Assembly: GCF_042850945.1 (NCBI RefSeq)
Contig: NZ_AP031496.1
Span: 2,914,001 to 2,978,000, forward strand
Length of the DNA: 64,000 nucleotides
Reading direction: 5' to 3'
Source: Halioxenophilus aromaticivorans
Lineage (GTDB): Bacteria > Pseudomonadota > Gammaproteobacteria > Pseudomonadales > Cellvibrionaceae
Shown one piece after another: positions 54,742 to 63,846 of the stretch. A program made the position numbers and the translations under genes. The first letter of the stretch is position 1, and every line of letters starts with the position of its first letter. The notes beneath the pieces are model-generated. The model had not been told where the DNA came from. It saw only the letters and a list, made by a program, of their open reading frames with translations, and ran no database searches.

Positions 54742-55488
54742 CTATTGGCGATTATATCCATTCGTTCTGATCTGTTGTGCAAGATAAAATGAAGCAATCC
54801 TCAAACCTTCATACGCTTCAAGCAAGCCTGCTGCCATTAGATCGTCTTGCTTGCGAATCTCTTGAAAACAATTTGAGACAAAAGATTGCGCCCCGGCATA
54901 TTCGCGGCCGCTCCACTGACTAAATGCCATCCCGAATAACGCCTGTGTATCAGCATCAGTGAACAGCATGGCCTGACGGTTTGCCACAGATATGCTTTTT
55001 TCCTTGGTACCCGCTTTGCTTGCCCAGTTATTCATTCGCTCACAACCGGGATCCGTCAACGCGGATGACTTATCTTTCTGTTTATACGCCGGCAGCTTGT
55101 CCCCTACCGTGCCGGAAAATCTATTACTTTTACCCGCCAGCAAATTCAAACGCCTACGTTCATTTTCGTCCGGCCATGAGGATGAACAAGATCCAATTTT
55201 CATCACGACTGTTTTTTTATCGCCCCTACCCCATTCACTTAGCGGCGCACCAAAAACAGAAGTCATCACATCATCACTTAACGCGCGTCGTGCGACTTCA
55301 TTCGCTTTTTTATCAAAAGCCTCATATTCTTCATTTTGTTTTATACGCTCGGCTGGGCTTAACTGCCTGAGGGACTTGCTTTGCCTGACAGGCATCTCTT
55401 TGGCCCAATCAATAAGAGCATCACATTCGGGCACAACGACCTCGGCCTTGGCATCATTGACGCCAGATACAATTATAGTGAAAACCAA
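54742..55488 (-). CDS. exported protein of unknown function, possibly 5'-truncated
   Basis: A 248-residue protein with an exported look: hydrophobic start (FTIIVSG) and likely cleavage near NDAKA. It contains two internal repeats of about 100 residues, each beginning C-x-x-L/M-x-x-W (ECDALIDWAKEM, GCERMNNWASKAG) and including FGAPLSEWGRGDK or FGMAFSQWSGREY, then a Cys (GSCSSSW, SNCFQE). The only in-frame start is TTG at 55488; the frame is open to about 55524 and encodes more hydrophobic residues, but no ATG is present and an IS91-like end starts at 55539. The true start may have been lost. Family not recognised. Confidence 0.6.
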   Translation of the reverse strand: MVFTIIVSGVNDAKAEVVVPECDALIDWAKEMPVRQSKSLRQLSPAERIKQNEEYEAFDKKANEVARRALSDDVMTSVFGAPLSEWGRGDKKTVVMKIGSCSSSWPDENERRRLNLLAGKSNRFSGTVGDKLPAYKQKDKSSALTDPGCERMNNWASKAGTKEKSISVANRQAMLFTDADTQALFGMAFSQWSGREYAGAQSFVSNCFQEIRKQDDLMAAGLLEAYEGLRIASFYLAQQIRTNGYNRQ

Positions 55489-55538
55489 TGCGAATAAAAT
55501 ACGGAAAAAAATATAGAAACCTTATGGTTGGTGGGGTT

Positions 55539-56053
55539 ACGTATAGGAAGAATAAACGCCCTTTTCACCCAAGTCCAACAGCTTTGGACCGCAGTTGACT
55601 CTTTCGACACCCCTGCGATGCAACCCAATCCGGCTGACGGGGAGCCAGCAACGCTGAAAATTTACCCTCCTCTTTCCCACTAGCGGCTCCTTTTCCGACA
55701 ACCAGCACGGCGGATCCCTGCCGCGGCGCTGTGAACGCAGCATTTTGATTGGTATCGTTGGCCTTCAGGCTCGTCAGTCAAACAGACCCAGGAGCAGCTC
55801 AGCCGGTGGCGCCCGGCTTTCGGGTAACGCCCTGGTCCCGCTGGTTTCGGCTTTGTGCTTCAGGTGATCAAGGATCTGCTTGATCACTATAGGGTCTTCA
55901 ATGCAGGCGATGACTTTCATGGCGCCGCCGCAGCCGCTGCAGGTCTCGATGTTGATATTGAAAACACGCTTGAGCCGTTGCGCCCATGTCATCGACGCTC
56001 GCCGTTGTGCTGGTGTTGCCGGTTCATCAGCCACCCTGACCTTGTTGCCCCTG
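55539..56053 (-). mobile_element. truncated IS91/ISCR-like element, 515 bp
   Basis: 515 bp that appear identical to 60352-60866: the 3' end of the element and the last part of the transposase gene. The transposase piece (55774-56053) encodes RGNKVRVADEPATPAQ through CSGCGGAMKVI to ELLLGLFD. At 56053 it joins unrelated sequence, which adds 20 residues in frame upstream (MFSSELPKNRLAISFFSVLA). Not autonomous. Confidence 0.88.
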
Positions 56054-56400
56054 GCTAGTACAGAAAAAAAGGAAATAGCCAGCCTATTTTTGGGTAATTC
56101 AGACGAGAACATTTTTGACCTTTTACAGAAAATGGATTTGTAGATGTTGGTGCTTTACGTGCGAGTTTTTGCCCACTGCATGAGATGGTGCAGAGCACAG
56201 TCCCCCATACATTTCCTGGATCTTGGCCATGTAGATAATTCCCCCGCTTCTCGTTCCAACATTCGTTTCATAGCCAAGCTCAAAAAAACTAGAGCAAACC
56301 AATTAGACGGCGCATACCTGAGAATCAGTCGTGTCGGAGTAAAATCAACCTTACCACTTATGGATCCCCCTCTGAATAATCCGGTAAGCGCCTGATGGTT
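56054..56400. other. non-coding junction region
   Basis: About 350 bp between the truncated IS91-like copy and the esterase gene. The only open frames are short and without features; likely remnant DNA. Confidence 0.4.
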
Positions 56401-58116
56401 CTATTCCGACGGAAAAATAGTGTCCAAGACCCAGTCCAACAACCCTATTAATGGGGTTACACGGGTCATAAACCAGTCGTTCGGTTCGCCCATGTAACGA
56501 TAGTTAGGTAAGCTGTCGAGAATGTCACAACCCGTATCATCGTGGGGATACTCCATCCCCAAAATATTGCCAAGCCGATAGCGAGCGTGGTTACCTGTCT
56601 GGTAGGGGTGCCACGTGGGTTCCCACCACTGGCCAGAGGGTCTACCGTTGCGGGCAAAACTAGTCCAGCGCTCAAGCATGTCACGGTGTAAATCGTATGA
56701 CAGGGGTAGCAATGGCGTTGGATTGGCGAAAAGGTACAAAAGATCCAAGCCGTGGGTCGTAGGTACGGTCGACACCGGCAAATTGAATTCGTACAGGTAC
56801 ACATCTTGCGCTTGGCTAGCTGTTAATGCCCCAGCAAGACGGCGAGATTGACAGCGGAAGTACAGGTCTGTCTGCAGGTGGGCCGTAGCATTAGAATAAC
56901 TGCCGTATTGCCACAAGTCGTAGTGTTGTCGCAGACTCTCACGATCAACAGGACTCGGGAATACGCTAGCTAGTATGTCATCATAGGCCGCGGAGCTGTT
57001 CACACCGATGAAAATCGGAGCCGGTATTTCTTCGTCATTTGTGCCCAATATGACTTCGGCCGCATTGTGCTGCCCACTTTCGATGACTTCCAAGGGGTGA
57101 TCGGGCAGCAATTGCCCGTCGACCACTGACGCCATATTGAGATTTACGCCCGCTGGAGCATCGCCAGTAGCAGCTAGTTGTAAGTCCTCAACGCTAGCGC
57201 CTTGAAGGCAACTGCGAATTTCGGCATCCGTGCCCGTGCACTGTAGATCTGTGACTACACCGTCCATTACATTCTGGGCTTCAGCCTCAGTCATAGCTGG
57301 ACAGCCCCCGCTTTGGATGATGGCCTTGTCAAACAAACCGGCAGCATTTGGAATGGCCAGCAGGTTACATACAGACCAGCCTCCGGCAGATTCGCCAAAA
57401 ATCGTCACGTTGTCGCGATCGCCGCCAAACTCTGTGATGTTGTCTCTAACCCACTCCAGTGACTGCACCATGTCCCGTATTGCGTAGTTGCCCTTCAGGG
57501 TGCCGCCCTCGGTATTGTTGAGAGCCTGATGCCAACCGAAGCCGAATACGCCCAAACGGTAGTTGATAGTCACTACCACCACGTCGCCCTGATTGACCAA
57601 ATGTTTCGGGTCGTACAGCCCCCCTCCAGAACCAGTCACCCATGCTCCTCCGTGTATCCAGACCATGACGGGCAATTTTTCCCAACTACCGCGATAGGTA
57701 GGGGTAGTGACGTTTAGGTACAAACAATCTTCCGACTGGGATTCTTCGGCCAGCAAGGTTGCAAATAGGGATGATATGCCGGCAAAGCAGGCATTGTTAT
57801 AGTCGCTGGTATCCATAACACCGGACCACGGCACCACTGGCTTGGGCCCACGAAACCGAAGTTCCCCAACCGGGGGGGCAGCATAGGGAATTCCGCGGAA
57901 ATAGGTGACTGACGACGACCTGTCACCCCTAATATCACCTCCGGTTACCGAAACTTCCTTCGGCTGTATCAATGCATTTGCATTCGAACACAGAACGGAG
58001 AGCAAAAGGCTCAGTAAAGCTCCACCCAGACCACTCCTAATTGAAAATTTGGGTCTGCACAGAATCTCATTCCGCGTACTAATTGGTACAAGATGTGCAA
58101 GGAAATCGTTATTCAT
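56401..58116 (-). CDS. type B carboxylesterase
   Basis: A 571-residue alpha/beta-hydrolase with an N-terminal signal anchor (hydrophobic stretch about residues 31-48). Family marks in order: YFRGIPYAAPPVGELRFRGP, SEDCLYLNV, VMVWIHGGAW (oxyanion hole), NYRLGVFGF, IFGESAGGWSVC with the nucleophile Ser, and IIQSGG. The likely acid/base residues are in the LGTNDEE and THGLDLLYLF segments. Full length for the family. It acts on carboxyl esters in the periplasm; substrate not known. It is downstream of a TonB-receptor barrel in the same direction, so import plus ester cleavage of one compound is possible. Confidence 0.9.
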   Translation of the reverse strand: MNNDFLAHLVPISTRNEILCRPKFSIRSGLGGALLSLLLSVLCSNANALIQPKEVSVTGGDIRGDRSSSVTYFRGIPYAAPPVGELRFRGPKPVVPWSGVMDTSDYNNACFAGISSLFATLLAEESQSEDCLYLNVTTPTYRGSWEKLPVMVWIHGGAWVTGSGGGLYDPKHLVNQGDVVVVTINYRLGVFGFGWHQALNNTEGGTLKGNYAIRDMVQSLEWVRDNITEFGGDRDNVTIFGESAGGWSVCNLLAIPNAAGLFDKAIIQSGGCPAMTEAEAQNVMDGVVTDLQCTGTDAEIRSCLQGASVEDLQLAATGDAPAGVNLNMASVVDGQLLPDHPLEVIESGQHNAAEVILGTNDEEIPAPIFIGVNSSAAYDDILASVFPSPVDRESLRQHYDLWQYGSYSNATAHLQTDLYFRCQSRRLAGALTASQAQDVYLYEFNLPVSTVPTTHGLDLLYLFANPTPLLPLSYDLHRDMLERWTSFARNGRPSGQWWEPTWHPYQTGNHARYRLGNILGMEYPHDDTGCDILDSLPNYRYMGEPNDWFMTRVTPLIGLLDWVLDTIFPSE

Positions 58117-58169
58117 ACTGTTATATCCTCGTTTAGATTAAAGTCTTAATGTGTCATCGCATGTTCGCG

Positions 58170-60011
58170 TCAAAAGTTGAAGGTTACCTCTGCACCGTAG
58201 ATGCGCCCCTTCGAGAGCGGGGCAAAAGTACCCCCAGTGGGAACGCCACCAATGTCATCAGGAAGCTGCGCATCGGCCCCGTGTAGAACTTCGTCGGTCA
58301 AATTTCGACCATAGAGTGAGAATATCCAGTGGCCGTCATTGGTATGTAGGTCAAGTCCCGCGTCCAGGCGTTCCTGTTCGAGGATGTAACCCAAATTGTC
58401 GTCTGTGTAAGCTGATTCATCGCGGTAGGAATAGGAAACACGTGAGTCAAGATATCCCCAGCTGCCGATCTCGAGACTATGATTCAAGCTCAGGGAATAG
58501 GTCAGCTCCGCTGCCCTGGGCAGATCCAGGTTTTCGTCGTCACCATCAATGACGCCATCTCCATTGAGATCGAAGAAAACTTCATCATATTGGGGGTCTA
58601 ACCAACCGATTGAGGCCATCATGAAGAGGTTATCCGTCAGCGCATAGCTTCCGTCTACCTCAAAACCCAGAATTGTGGCGTCCGCAGTATTACGGACCAG
58701 TTGGACGCTCCCTGCGCCCTGGCTCGGTAGGTTCAGCTCTCGCTGCATGTCCTCTATCTGGTTGTAAAAGAGTGCCGCGTTGAGTCGACCTCGACCAAAG
58801 CTGGCCTTGTAGCCCACTTCATAGTTATCCACTTGCTCCTCATCAAAAGGTCCTGGCGTGTCAGCAGGGTCGAAGGAAGTGTTTCGCAAGTTGTAGCCGC
58901 CGGAGCGATATCCGCGCGTCCAGTGGGCATAGAGGCGAGTGTCTTCACTCATCAACCAAGTGACACCGAGCTTGGGCGACCAGCTGCTCCAGTCGTCGGA
59001 GTCCACGAAATCGAAGTCGCAAACAGGTTCAGACGCTGAAGGCTCAACGATATTGCAGGGATTATTGATGTTCTTGCTCAGGGAAGCGATATGCGCTTCC
59101 TTTTCTTCATAGGTGTAACGTAGGCCCGCTGTCAAAACCCAGGTATCACTCAAGTCAAAGTCCACAGCACCAAACGCGGCATAGGTCTCTACTTCGTAAA
59201 GACCGCCACCATCTAATTGAGCGGCGGGGGCTACGTTCCCGGTCGCGACCCCCAATAGCTCACGTCGTTCGTGGTTCTCGATCTCATTGGTAAAGTAATA
59301 CACACCAGTGGTGACATTGGCTCGATCTGCTATGACAGTGTTGTACCGAAGTTCATTACTGTACTGCTCGCTTTCGACCCACGCCGGTGCGTGAAACAGC
59401 CAGATCGGTTGGGCATCAACATCCAGCCTCGCGTCTATGGTGCTTTCGCGGTAGCCGAAAATGTTGGTAATGGTGCCCTCATCGCCAACATTCCAGTTAA
59501 GCTCGAAAGACAGAAAGTGAGCATCTCCATCGCTGTATCCGGTCTCGTCTTGAGAAAATTTGTGGCTGTCTCGGTCGAAGTTGACAAATGCACCCGGAAC
59601 GCCGCTTCCATTGGTATGACTTTGGGCAGCGGGGCTGTCGGCCTCTCCGTCGAAATACTCATATCGAAGAATCATGTCCAGTTCATCTGTAGGTTGCCAT
59701 TGCAGCGAAGGCCGGATGAAGGTGGAGATGCCCTGGGAACCGATACCCACTGTGGTTCCGATGACAGAGCGAAACGCCAGCGCGGCGCGGCAGAGTTCCT
59801 GAATTATGCCCGCCTCTTCCTGCACATTCAGCCCCAGGCCACCGTAAGCCTCCGGCACTGTCAGGCCGAAGAGCCCCATATCGCGCATGTCCGCCACAAT
59901 ATCCTCTGGGACGGCATCCTCACGCTCCACCTGATCCTCCGCCGGAATTAGTCTTTCGTTGACAAACCGGCGCACGGTACTGCGCAGTAGTCCGTAAGTT
60001 TCGTTATCCAT
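58170..60011 (-). pseudogene. in-frame fusion: acyl-CoA dehydrogenase N-terminus to TonB-receptor barrel
   Basis: A single 613-residue open frame made of two unrelated parts. Residues 1 to about 95 are the N-terminal helical domain of an acyl-CoA dehydrogenase (YGLLRSTVRRFVNERLIP, DMGLFGLTVPEAYGGLGL, RSVIGTTVGIGSQGI). From about residue 96 it is the C-terminal two thirds of a TonB-dependent receptor (FIRPSLQWQPTDELDMILRY, WTRGYRSGGYNLR, SLYGRNLTDEV) ending YGAEVTFNF. The join is near 59727. Neither part can work: the dehydrogenase lacks its FAD and catalytic domains; the barrel lacks signal peptide and plug. A deletion with kept frame is the simplest origin. Confidence 0.85.
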
Positions 60012-60074
60012 GGCTTCTCCAAATTAGCGTTAAAGCTGCGACACAGCACAACGCCCAATTAAAATTGATTAATT

Positions 60075-60093
60075 AATTTCGCATTGCGAAATT
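60075..60093. promoter_or_regulatory. 19-bp palindromic operator between divergent genes
   Basis: A perfect palindrome, AATTTCGCA-T-TGCGAAATT, in the 159-bp space between the divergent acyl-CoA dehydrogenase and thiolase genes. It has the form of a TetR-type operator, as often controls acyl-CoA degradation genes; no regulator gene is in the window. Confidence 0.6.
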
Positions 60094-60170
60094 TAGTGCC
60101 GGATGATAGCATAATTTTTCACATATTCTAGTCTCAAATTGGAAATTCAAAACACGAAGGAAACGTAGCT

Positions 60171-60351
60171 ATGCGCGACGCGGTTATCTGTTCGCCAGTA
60201 CGCACTGCCGTGGGTCGATTTGGCGGCGTATTCAAAGACCTGTCTGCACACAAACTCGGGGCCACACTGGTTAGCGAGCTATTTGAACGCATCGAACTGC
60301 CCAAAAATGCGGTCGACGATGTGCTATTCGCCCAGTGCTATCCGTCCATGG
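60171..60351 (+). pseudogene. thiolase (acetyl-CoA acyltransferase), 5' fragment cut by IS91-like element
   Basis: The first 60 residues of a thiolase: DAVICSPVRTAVGRFGG (the conserved start), LSAHKLGATLVSELFERI and DDVLFAQCYPS. The reading frame hits the IS91-like terminus at 60352 and ends. The remainder of the gene, including the catalytic cysteine, is not found on the far side of the element. A good AGGAAA ribosome site precedes the ATG. Confidence 0.85.
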
Positions 60352-60586
60352 ACGTATAGGAAGAATAAACGCCCTTTTCACCCAAGTCCAACAGCTTTGG
60401 ACCGCAGTTGACTCTTTCGACACCCCTGCGATGCAACCCAATCCGGCTGACGGGGAGCCAGCAACGCTGAAAATTTACCCTCCTCTTTCCCACTAGCGGC
60501 TCCTTTTCCGACAACCAGCACGGCGGATCCCTGCCGCGGCGCTGTGAACGCAGCATTTTGATTGGTATCGTTGGCCTTCAGGCTCG

Positions 60587-62080
60587 TCAGTCAAACAGAC
60601 CCAGGAGCAGCTCAGCCGGTGGCGCCCGGCTTTCGGGTAACGCCCTGGTCCCGCTGGTTTCGGCTTTGTGCTTCAGGTGATCAAGGATCTGCTTGATCAC
60701 TATAGGGTCTTCAATGCAGGCGATGACTTTCATGGCGCCGCCGCAGCCGCTGCAGGTCTCGATGTTGATATTGAAAACACGCTTGAGCCGTTGCGCCCAT
60801 GTCATCGACGCTCGCCGTTGTGCTGGTGTTGCCGGTTCATCAGCCACCCTGACCTTGTTGCCCCTGCCCCGTTTTGCCGGCGTGACCAACGCCCGGTGCC
60901 GACTGTTGGGTGCGAACACCCCGTGGAAGCGGGTTAGGTTGACTCTGGGCTTCGGTACCAGGGCGGCCAGCCTTGCAATGAAATCCAATGGTTCGAAAAT
61001 GACGTGCGTGGTGCCGTCCCGGTACGGCGTCTTGAGCTGGTAGCGCACGTTGCCGCCTCGTGTTAACGACAGCCGCTTCTCGGATACCGCCGGGCGGCTG
61101 ATGTACCGGCACAGCCGTTCGAGCTTCTTGCGTTCATCGGCCCTGGCCGCCACGCCGGCGTGCAGGCTGAACCCGGCTACCTTGCCAATCCCGTCACCGA
61201 ACGGATCACCACTGGTCGGCAGAGTTTGCAAAGTGAACACCTTTCGCCCCGCCTGTGAACCGACAGCGATACGGTAAGTGATCGAGTGCCCCAGCAGGGG
61301 TGTCATCGGGTCGTCATCCACCGCATCCGAGGCCAGATAGCTGTTTTCGACATCCCGTTCCAGCAGGCCTTGCCGTTCCAGATAGCGACCCACCCGGTGG
61401 GCGATGGTGTGCGTCAGCTGGGTGAGCTCTGGGCTGGTCGGCGCCTTGACCCAGCGGAAACGCGCTGAGCCGTGGGATTGCTCGACATACACACCGTCGA
61501 GAAACAGCATGTGGAAGTGAACATTCAGATTGAGCGCCGATCCAAAACGCTGGATCAGGGTGACCGCGCCCGTCTTGGCCACTTGGTGGGTATGGCCCGC
61601 TTTCTTGACCAGGTGCGTGGCAATGACGCGGTAAACGATGCCCAGCACCCGCCCCATGATCTCGGGCCGGCTGGCAAACAGGAAACGCAGCTGAAACGGG
61701 AAACTCAACACCCACTGACGCATGGGTTGTTCAGGCAGTACTTCATCAACCAGCAAGGCGGCACTTTCGGCCATCCGCCGCGCCCCACAGCTCGGGCAGA
61801 AACCGCGACGCTTACAGCTGAAAGCGACCAGGTGCTCGGCGTGGCAAGACTCGCAGCGAACCCGTAGAAAGCCATGCTCCAGCCGCCCGCATTGGAGAAA
61901 TTCTTCAAATTCCCGTTGCAAATAGCCCGGCAATTCCTTTCCCTGCTCTGCCATAAGCGCAGCGAATGCCGGGTAATACTCGTCAACGATCTGATAGAGA
62001 AGGGTTTGCTCGGGTCGGTGGCTCTGGTAACGACCAGTATCCCGATCCCGGCTGGCCGTCCTGGCCGCCACATGAGGCAT
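60587..62080 (-). CDS. IS91-family HUH transposase
   Basis: A 497-residue rolling-circle transposase: N-terminal zinc-binding region (Cys64, Cys76-x2-Cys79, Cys89, Cys95-x2-Cys98), the HUH motif in NVHFHMLFLDG (His188, His190), a candidate catalytic Tyr in LCRYISRPAV (about residue 344) and a C-terminal zinc-like CSGCGG segment. All motifs are intact and no stop interrupts it. The promoter region contains CTGTGTTTACATACAG (62100-62115), a consensus LexA-type site 20 bp ahead of the ATG. Confidence 0.92.
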   Translation of the reverse strand: MPHVAARTASRDRDTGRYQSHRPEQTLLYQIVDEYYPAFAALMAEQGKELPGYLQREFEEFLQCGRLEHGFLRVRCESCHAEHLVAFSCKRRGFCPSCGARRMAESAALLVDEVLPEQPMRQWVLSFPFQLRFLFASRPEIMGRVLGIVYRVIATHLVKKAGHTHQVAKTGAVTLIQRFGSALNLNVHFHMLFLDGVYVEQSHGSARFRWVKAPTSPELTQLTHTIAHRVGRYLERQGLLERDVENSYLASDAVDDDPMTPLLGHSITYRIAVGSQAGRKVFTLQTLPTSGDPFGDGIGKVAGFSLHAGVAARADERKKLERLCRYISRPAVSEKRLSLTRGGNVRYQLKTPYRDGTTHVIFEPLDFIARLAALVPKPRVNLTRFHGVFAPNSRHRALVTPAKRGRGNKVRVADEPATPAQRRASMTWAQRLKRVFNINIETCSGCGGAMKVIACIEDPIVIKQILDHLKHKAETSGTRALPESRAPPAELLLGLFD

Positions 62081-62099
62081 GTTCCGCGTCCTTGCAATA

Positions 62100-62115
62100 C
62101 TGTGTTTACATACAG
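62100..62115. promoter_or_regulatory. LexA-box-like site upstream of the IS91 transposase
   Basis: CTGTGTTTACATACAG has the exact CTGT-N8-ACAG form of gammaproteobacterial LexA sites, with AT-rich centre, 20 bp upstream of the transposase start. Confidence 0.55.
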
Positions 62116-62191
62116 TCTATCGCTTAGCGGAAAGTTCTTTTACCCTCAGCCGAAATGCCTGCCGTTGCTAGACATTGCCAGCCAGTGCCCG

Positions 62192-62203
62192 TCACTCCCA
62201 CTC
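62192..62203. other. guaA 3'-end attachment site
   Basis: The last four codons of guaA (GAGTGGGAGTGA on the coding strand) are the known integration hot-spot sequence for guaA-targeting islands. An exact copy is at 53396-53407. Confidence 0.7.
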
Positions 62204-63769
62204 AATAGTCGCCGGTGGCTTACTGGATACGTCGTAAGTCACACGCGATACGCCGGATATCTCGTTGATGATTCGGCCGGAGACTTTTTCCAAAAGCTCG
62301 TACGGCAGATGCGCCCAGCGCGCGGTCATAAAGTCTACGGTTTCTACCGCTCGCAATGCGATGACCCATTCGTAGCGACGACCATCACCTACCACGCCCA
62401 CGGATTTAACCGGTAGAAATACTGCGAACGCCTGGCTAGTTTTGTGGTACCAATTGGCAGCGTGTAGTTCTTCGATAAAAATCGCGTCGGCTTCTCGTAA
62501 AATATCGGCGTAGTCTTTTTTCACCTCACCCAAAATGCGCACGCCTAAGCCCGGCCCTGGGAATGGATGGCGGTATACCATGTCGTAGGGTAGGCCTAGC
62601 TCTAGGCCGATGGTACGTACTTCATCTTTAAACAATTCGCGCAATGGCTCCACTAAAGACAACGCCATATCTTCAGGCAGCCCGCCCACGTTGTGATGGG
62701 ATTTAATAACGTGGGCTTTGCCGGTTTTTGCGGCGGCGGATTCAATGACATCCGGGTATATGGTGCCCTGGGCTAACCACTTTACGTTATCAATTTTGGC
62801 CGACTCTTCGTCAAATATATCGATAAAGGTATTACCGATTATTTTGCGCTTCTGCTCTGGGTCGGACACGCCTTTCAGCTTGCCCAGAAATAATTCTTCG
62901 GCATTGGCTCGAATAACTTTGACGCCCATATTTTTGGCGAACATGTCCATTACCTGTTCACCCTCGTCTTTACGCAACAGGCCGTTATCAACAAAGACGC
63001 AGGTCAATTGATCGCCAATGGCCCTGTGTAGCAAAGCGGCCACAACGGACGAATCGACACCACCAGAAAGACCAAGTAATACGTGATCTGTACCCACCTG
63101 GGCTTTTACCTTGTCGATGGCGTCCTCAACGATATTGGCCGCGGTCCATAGCGCATCACATTGGCATATTTGCAGCACAAAATGCTCAAAAATTCTTTTG
63201 CCTTGCAAGGTGTGCGTTACCTCTGGGTGGAACTGAACACCGTAAAATTGCTTCTCTTCATTGACCATACCGGCAATGGGGCAAGATTGGGTTACGGCGC
63301 TCACCGAAAAGCCTTCAGGTACTTTGGTAACCTTGTCGCCATGGCTCATCCATACATCCAGTAACGCGCTGCCATCGTGTTCTACATGATCTTTTATATC
63401 TTTAAAAAGCGCATTGGCTCCTTGCAGCTTAACCTGGGCGTAACCAAATTCGCGCAGATTGGATGGCTCAACTTCGCCACCTAATTGCTCGGCCATGGTT
63501 TGCATGCCGTAACAAATGCCCAGCACCGGAATGCCGCGGGTAAAAATGCTGGCCGGCGCTCTAGGCGATTCGTGAGCCGCCACCGATTCTGGTCCGCCGG
63601 CTAAAATAATACCTTTGGGATTAAACTCATCCAGATCTTCTTCACTGATATCCCAGGCGCGGATTTCCGAATAGACCCCCACCTCACGCACGCGACGTGC
63701 GATTAACTGCGTGTACTGAGAGCCAAAATCTAAAATCAAAATGCGCTGCGAATGAATATCTTGGTTCAT
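62192..63769 (-). CDS. guaA: GMP synthase (glutamine-hydrolysing)
   Basis: Converts XMP to GMP. The 525-residue enzyme has an N-terminal class I glutaminase (ILDFGSQYTQLIARRVRE; nucleophile Cys in VLGICYGMQTMAEQLGG; His-x-Glu in VQFHPEVTHT), an ATP-pyrophosphatase domain with the P-loop LLGLSGGVDSSVVAALLH, and a C-terminal dimerisation domain ending in the usual PATIEWE. The ATG at 63769 (MNQDIHSQ) is the normal start; the frame runs 14 codons further through the guaB terminator. Its 3' end carries the island attachment site and stays intact. Confidence 0.97.
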   Translation of the reverse strand: MNQDIHSQRILILDFGSQYTQLIARRVREVGVYSEIRAWDISEEDLDEFNPKGIILAGGPESVAAHESPRAPASIFTRGIPVLGICYGMQTMAEQLGGEVEPSNLREFGYAQVKLQGANALFKDIKDHVEHDGSALLDVWMSHGDKVTKVPEGFSVSAVTQSCPIAGMVNEEKQFYGVQFHPEVTHTLQGKRIFEHFVLQICQCDALWTAANIVEDAIDKVKAQVGTDHVLLGLSGGVDSSVVAALLHRAIGDQLTCVFVDNGLLRKDEGEQVMDMFAKNMGVKVIRANAEELFLGKLKGVSDPEQKRKIIGNTFIDIFDEESAKIDNVKWLAQGTIYPDVIESAAAKTGKAHVIKSHHNVGGLPEDMALSLVEPLRELFKDEVRTIGLELGLPYDMVYRHPFPGPGLGVRILGEVKKDYADILREADAIFIEELHAANWYHKTSQAFAVFLPVKSVGVVGDGRRYEWVIALRAVETVDFMTARWAHLPYELLEKVSGRIINEISGVSRVTYDVSSKPPATIEWE

Positions 63770-63789
63770 ATAAAATCCGGAATAAAAAA

Positions 63790-63821
63790 GATAAAACGAA
63801 ACGGGGCCCAACAGGGCCCCG
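63790..63821 (-). terminator. hairpin between guaB and guaA
   Basis: A perfect 8-bp GC stem CGGGGCCC / GGGCCCCG with loop AACA (63802-63821), followed on the minus strand by a T-rich tract. It would weaken or stop read-through from guaB into guaA. Confidence 0.7.
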
Positions 63822-63846
63822 CGTTTGTTGTAGGACTGACTAAGCC

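Larger units (their letters stand above)
60352..62116 (-). mobile_element. IS91/ISCR-like rolling-circle insertion sequence
   Basis: One terminus is set at 60352 because the same sequence (ACGTATAGGAAGAATAAACG) begins the second copy at 55539 after unrelated flanks. The other end is beyond the transposase start and cannot be fixed; it lies between about 62116 and the guaA end at 62192. The element holds one HUH transposase gene. IS91-type elements lack inverted repeats and target duplications, which fits. Confidence 0.82.

Noticed and set aside
56144..56395. 83-codon plus-strand open frame in the esterase flank
   Set aside because: No family signature or ribosome site; the segment looks like junction debris between mobile-element pieces.
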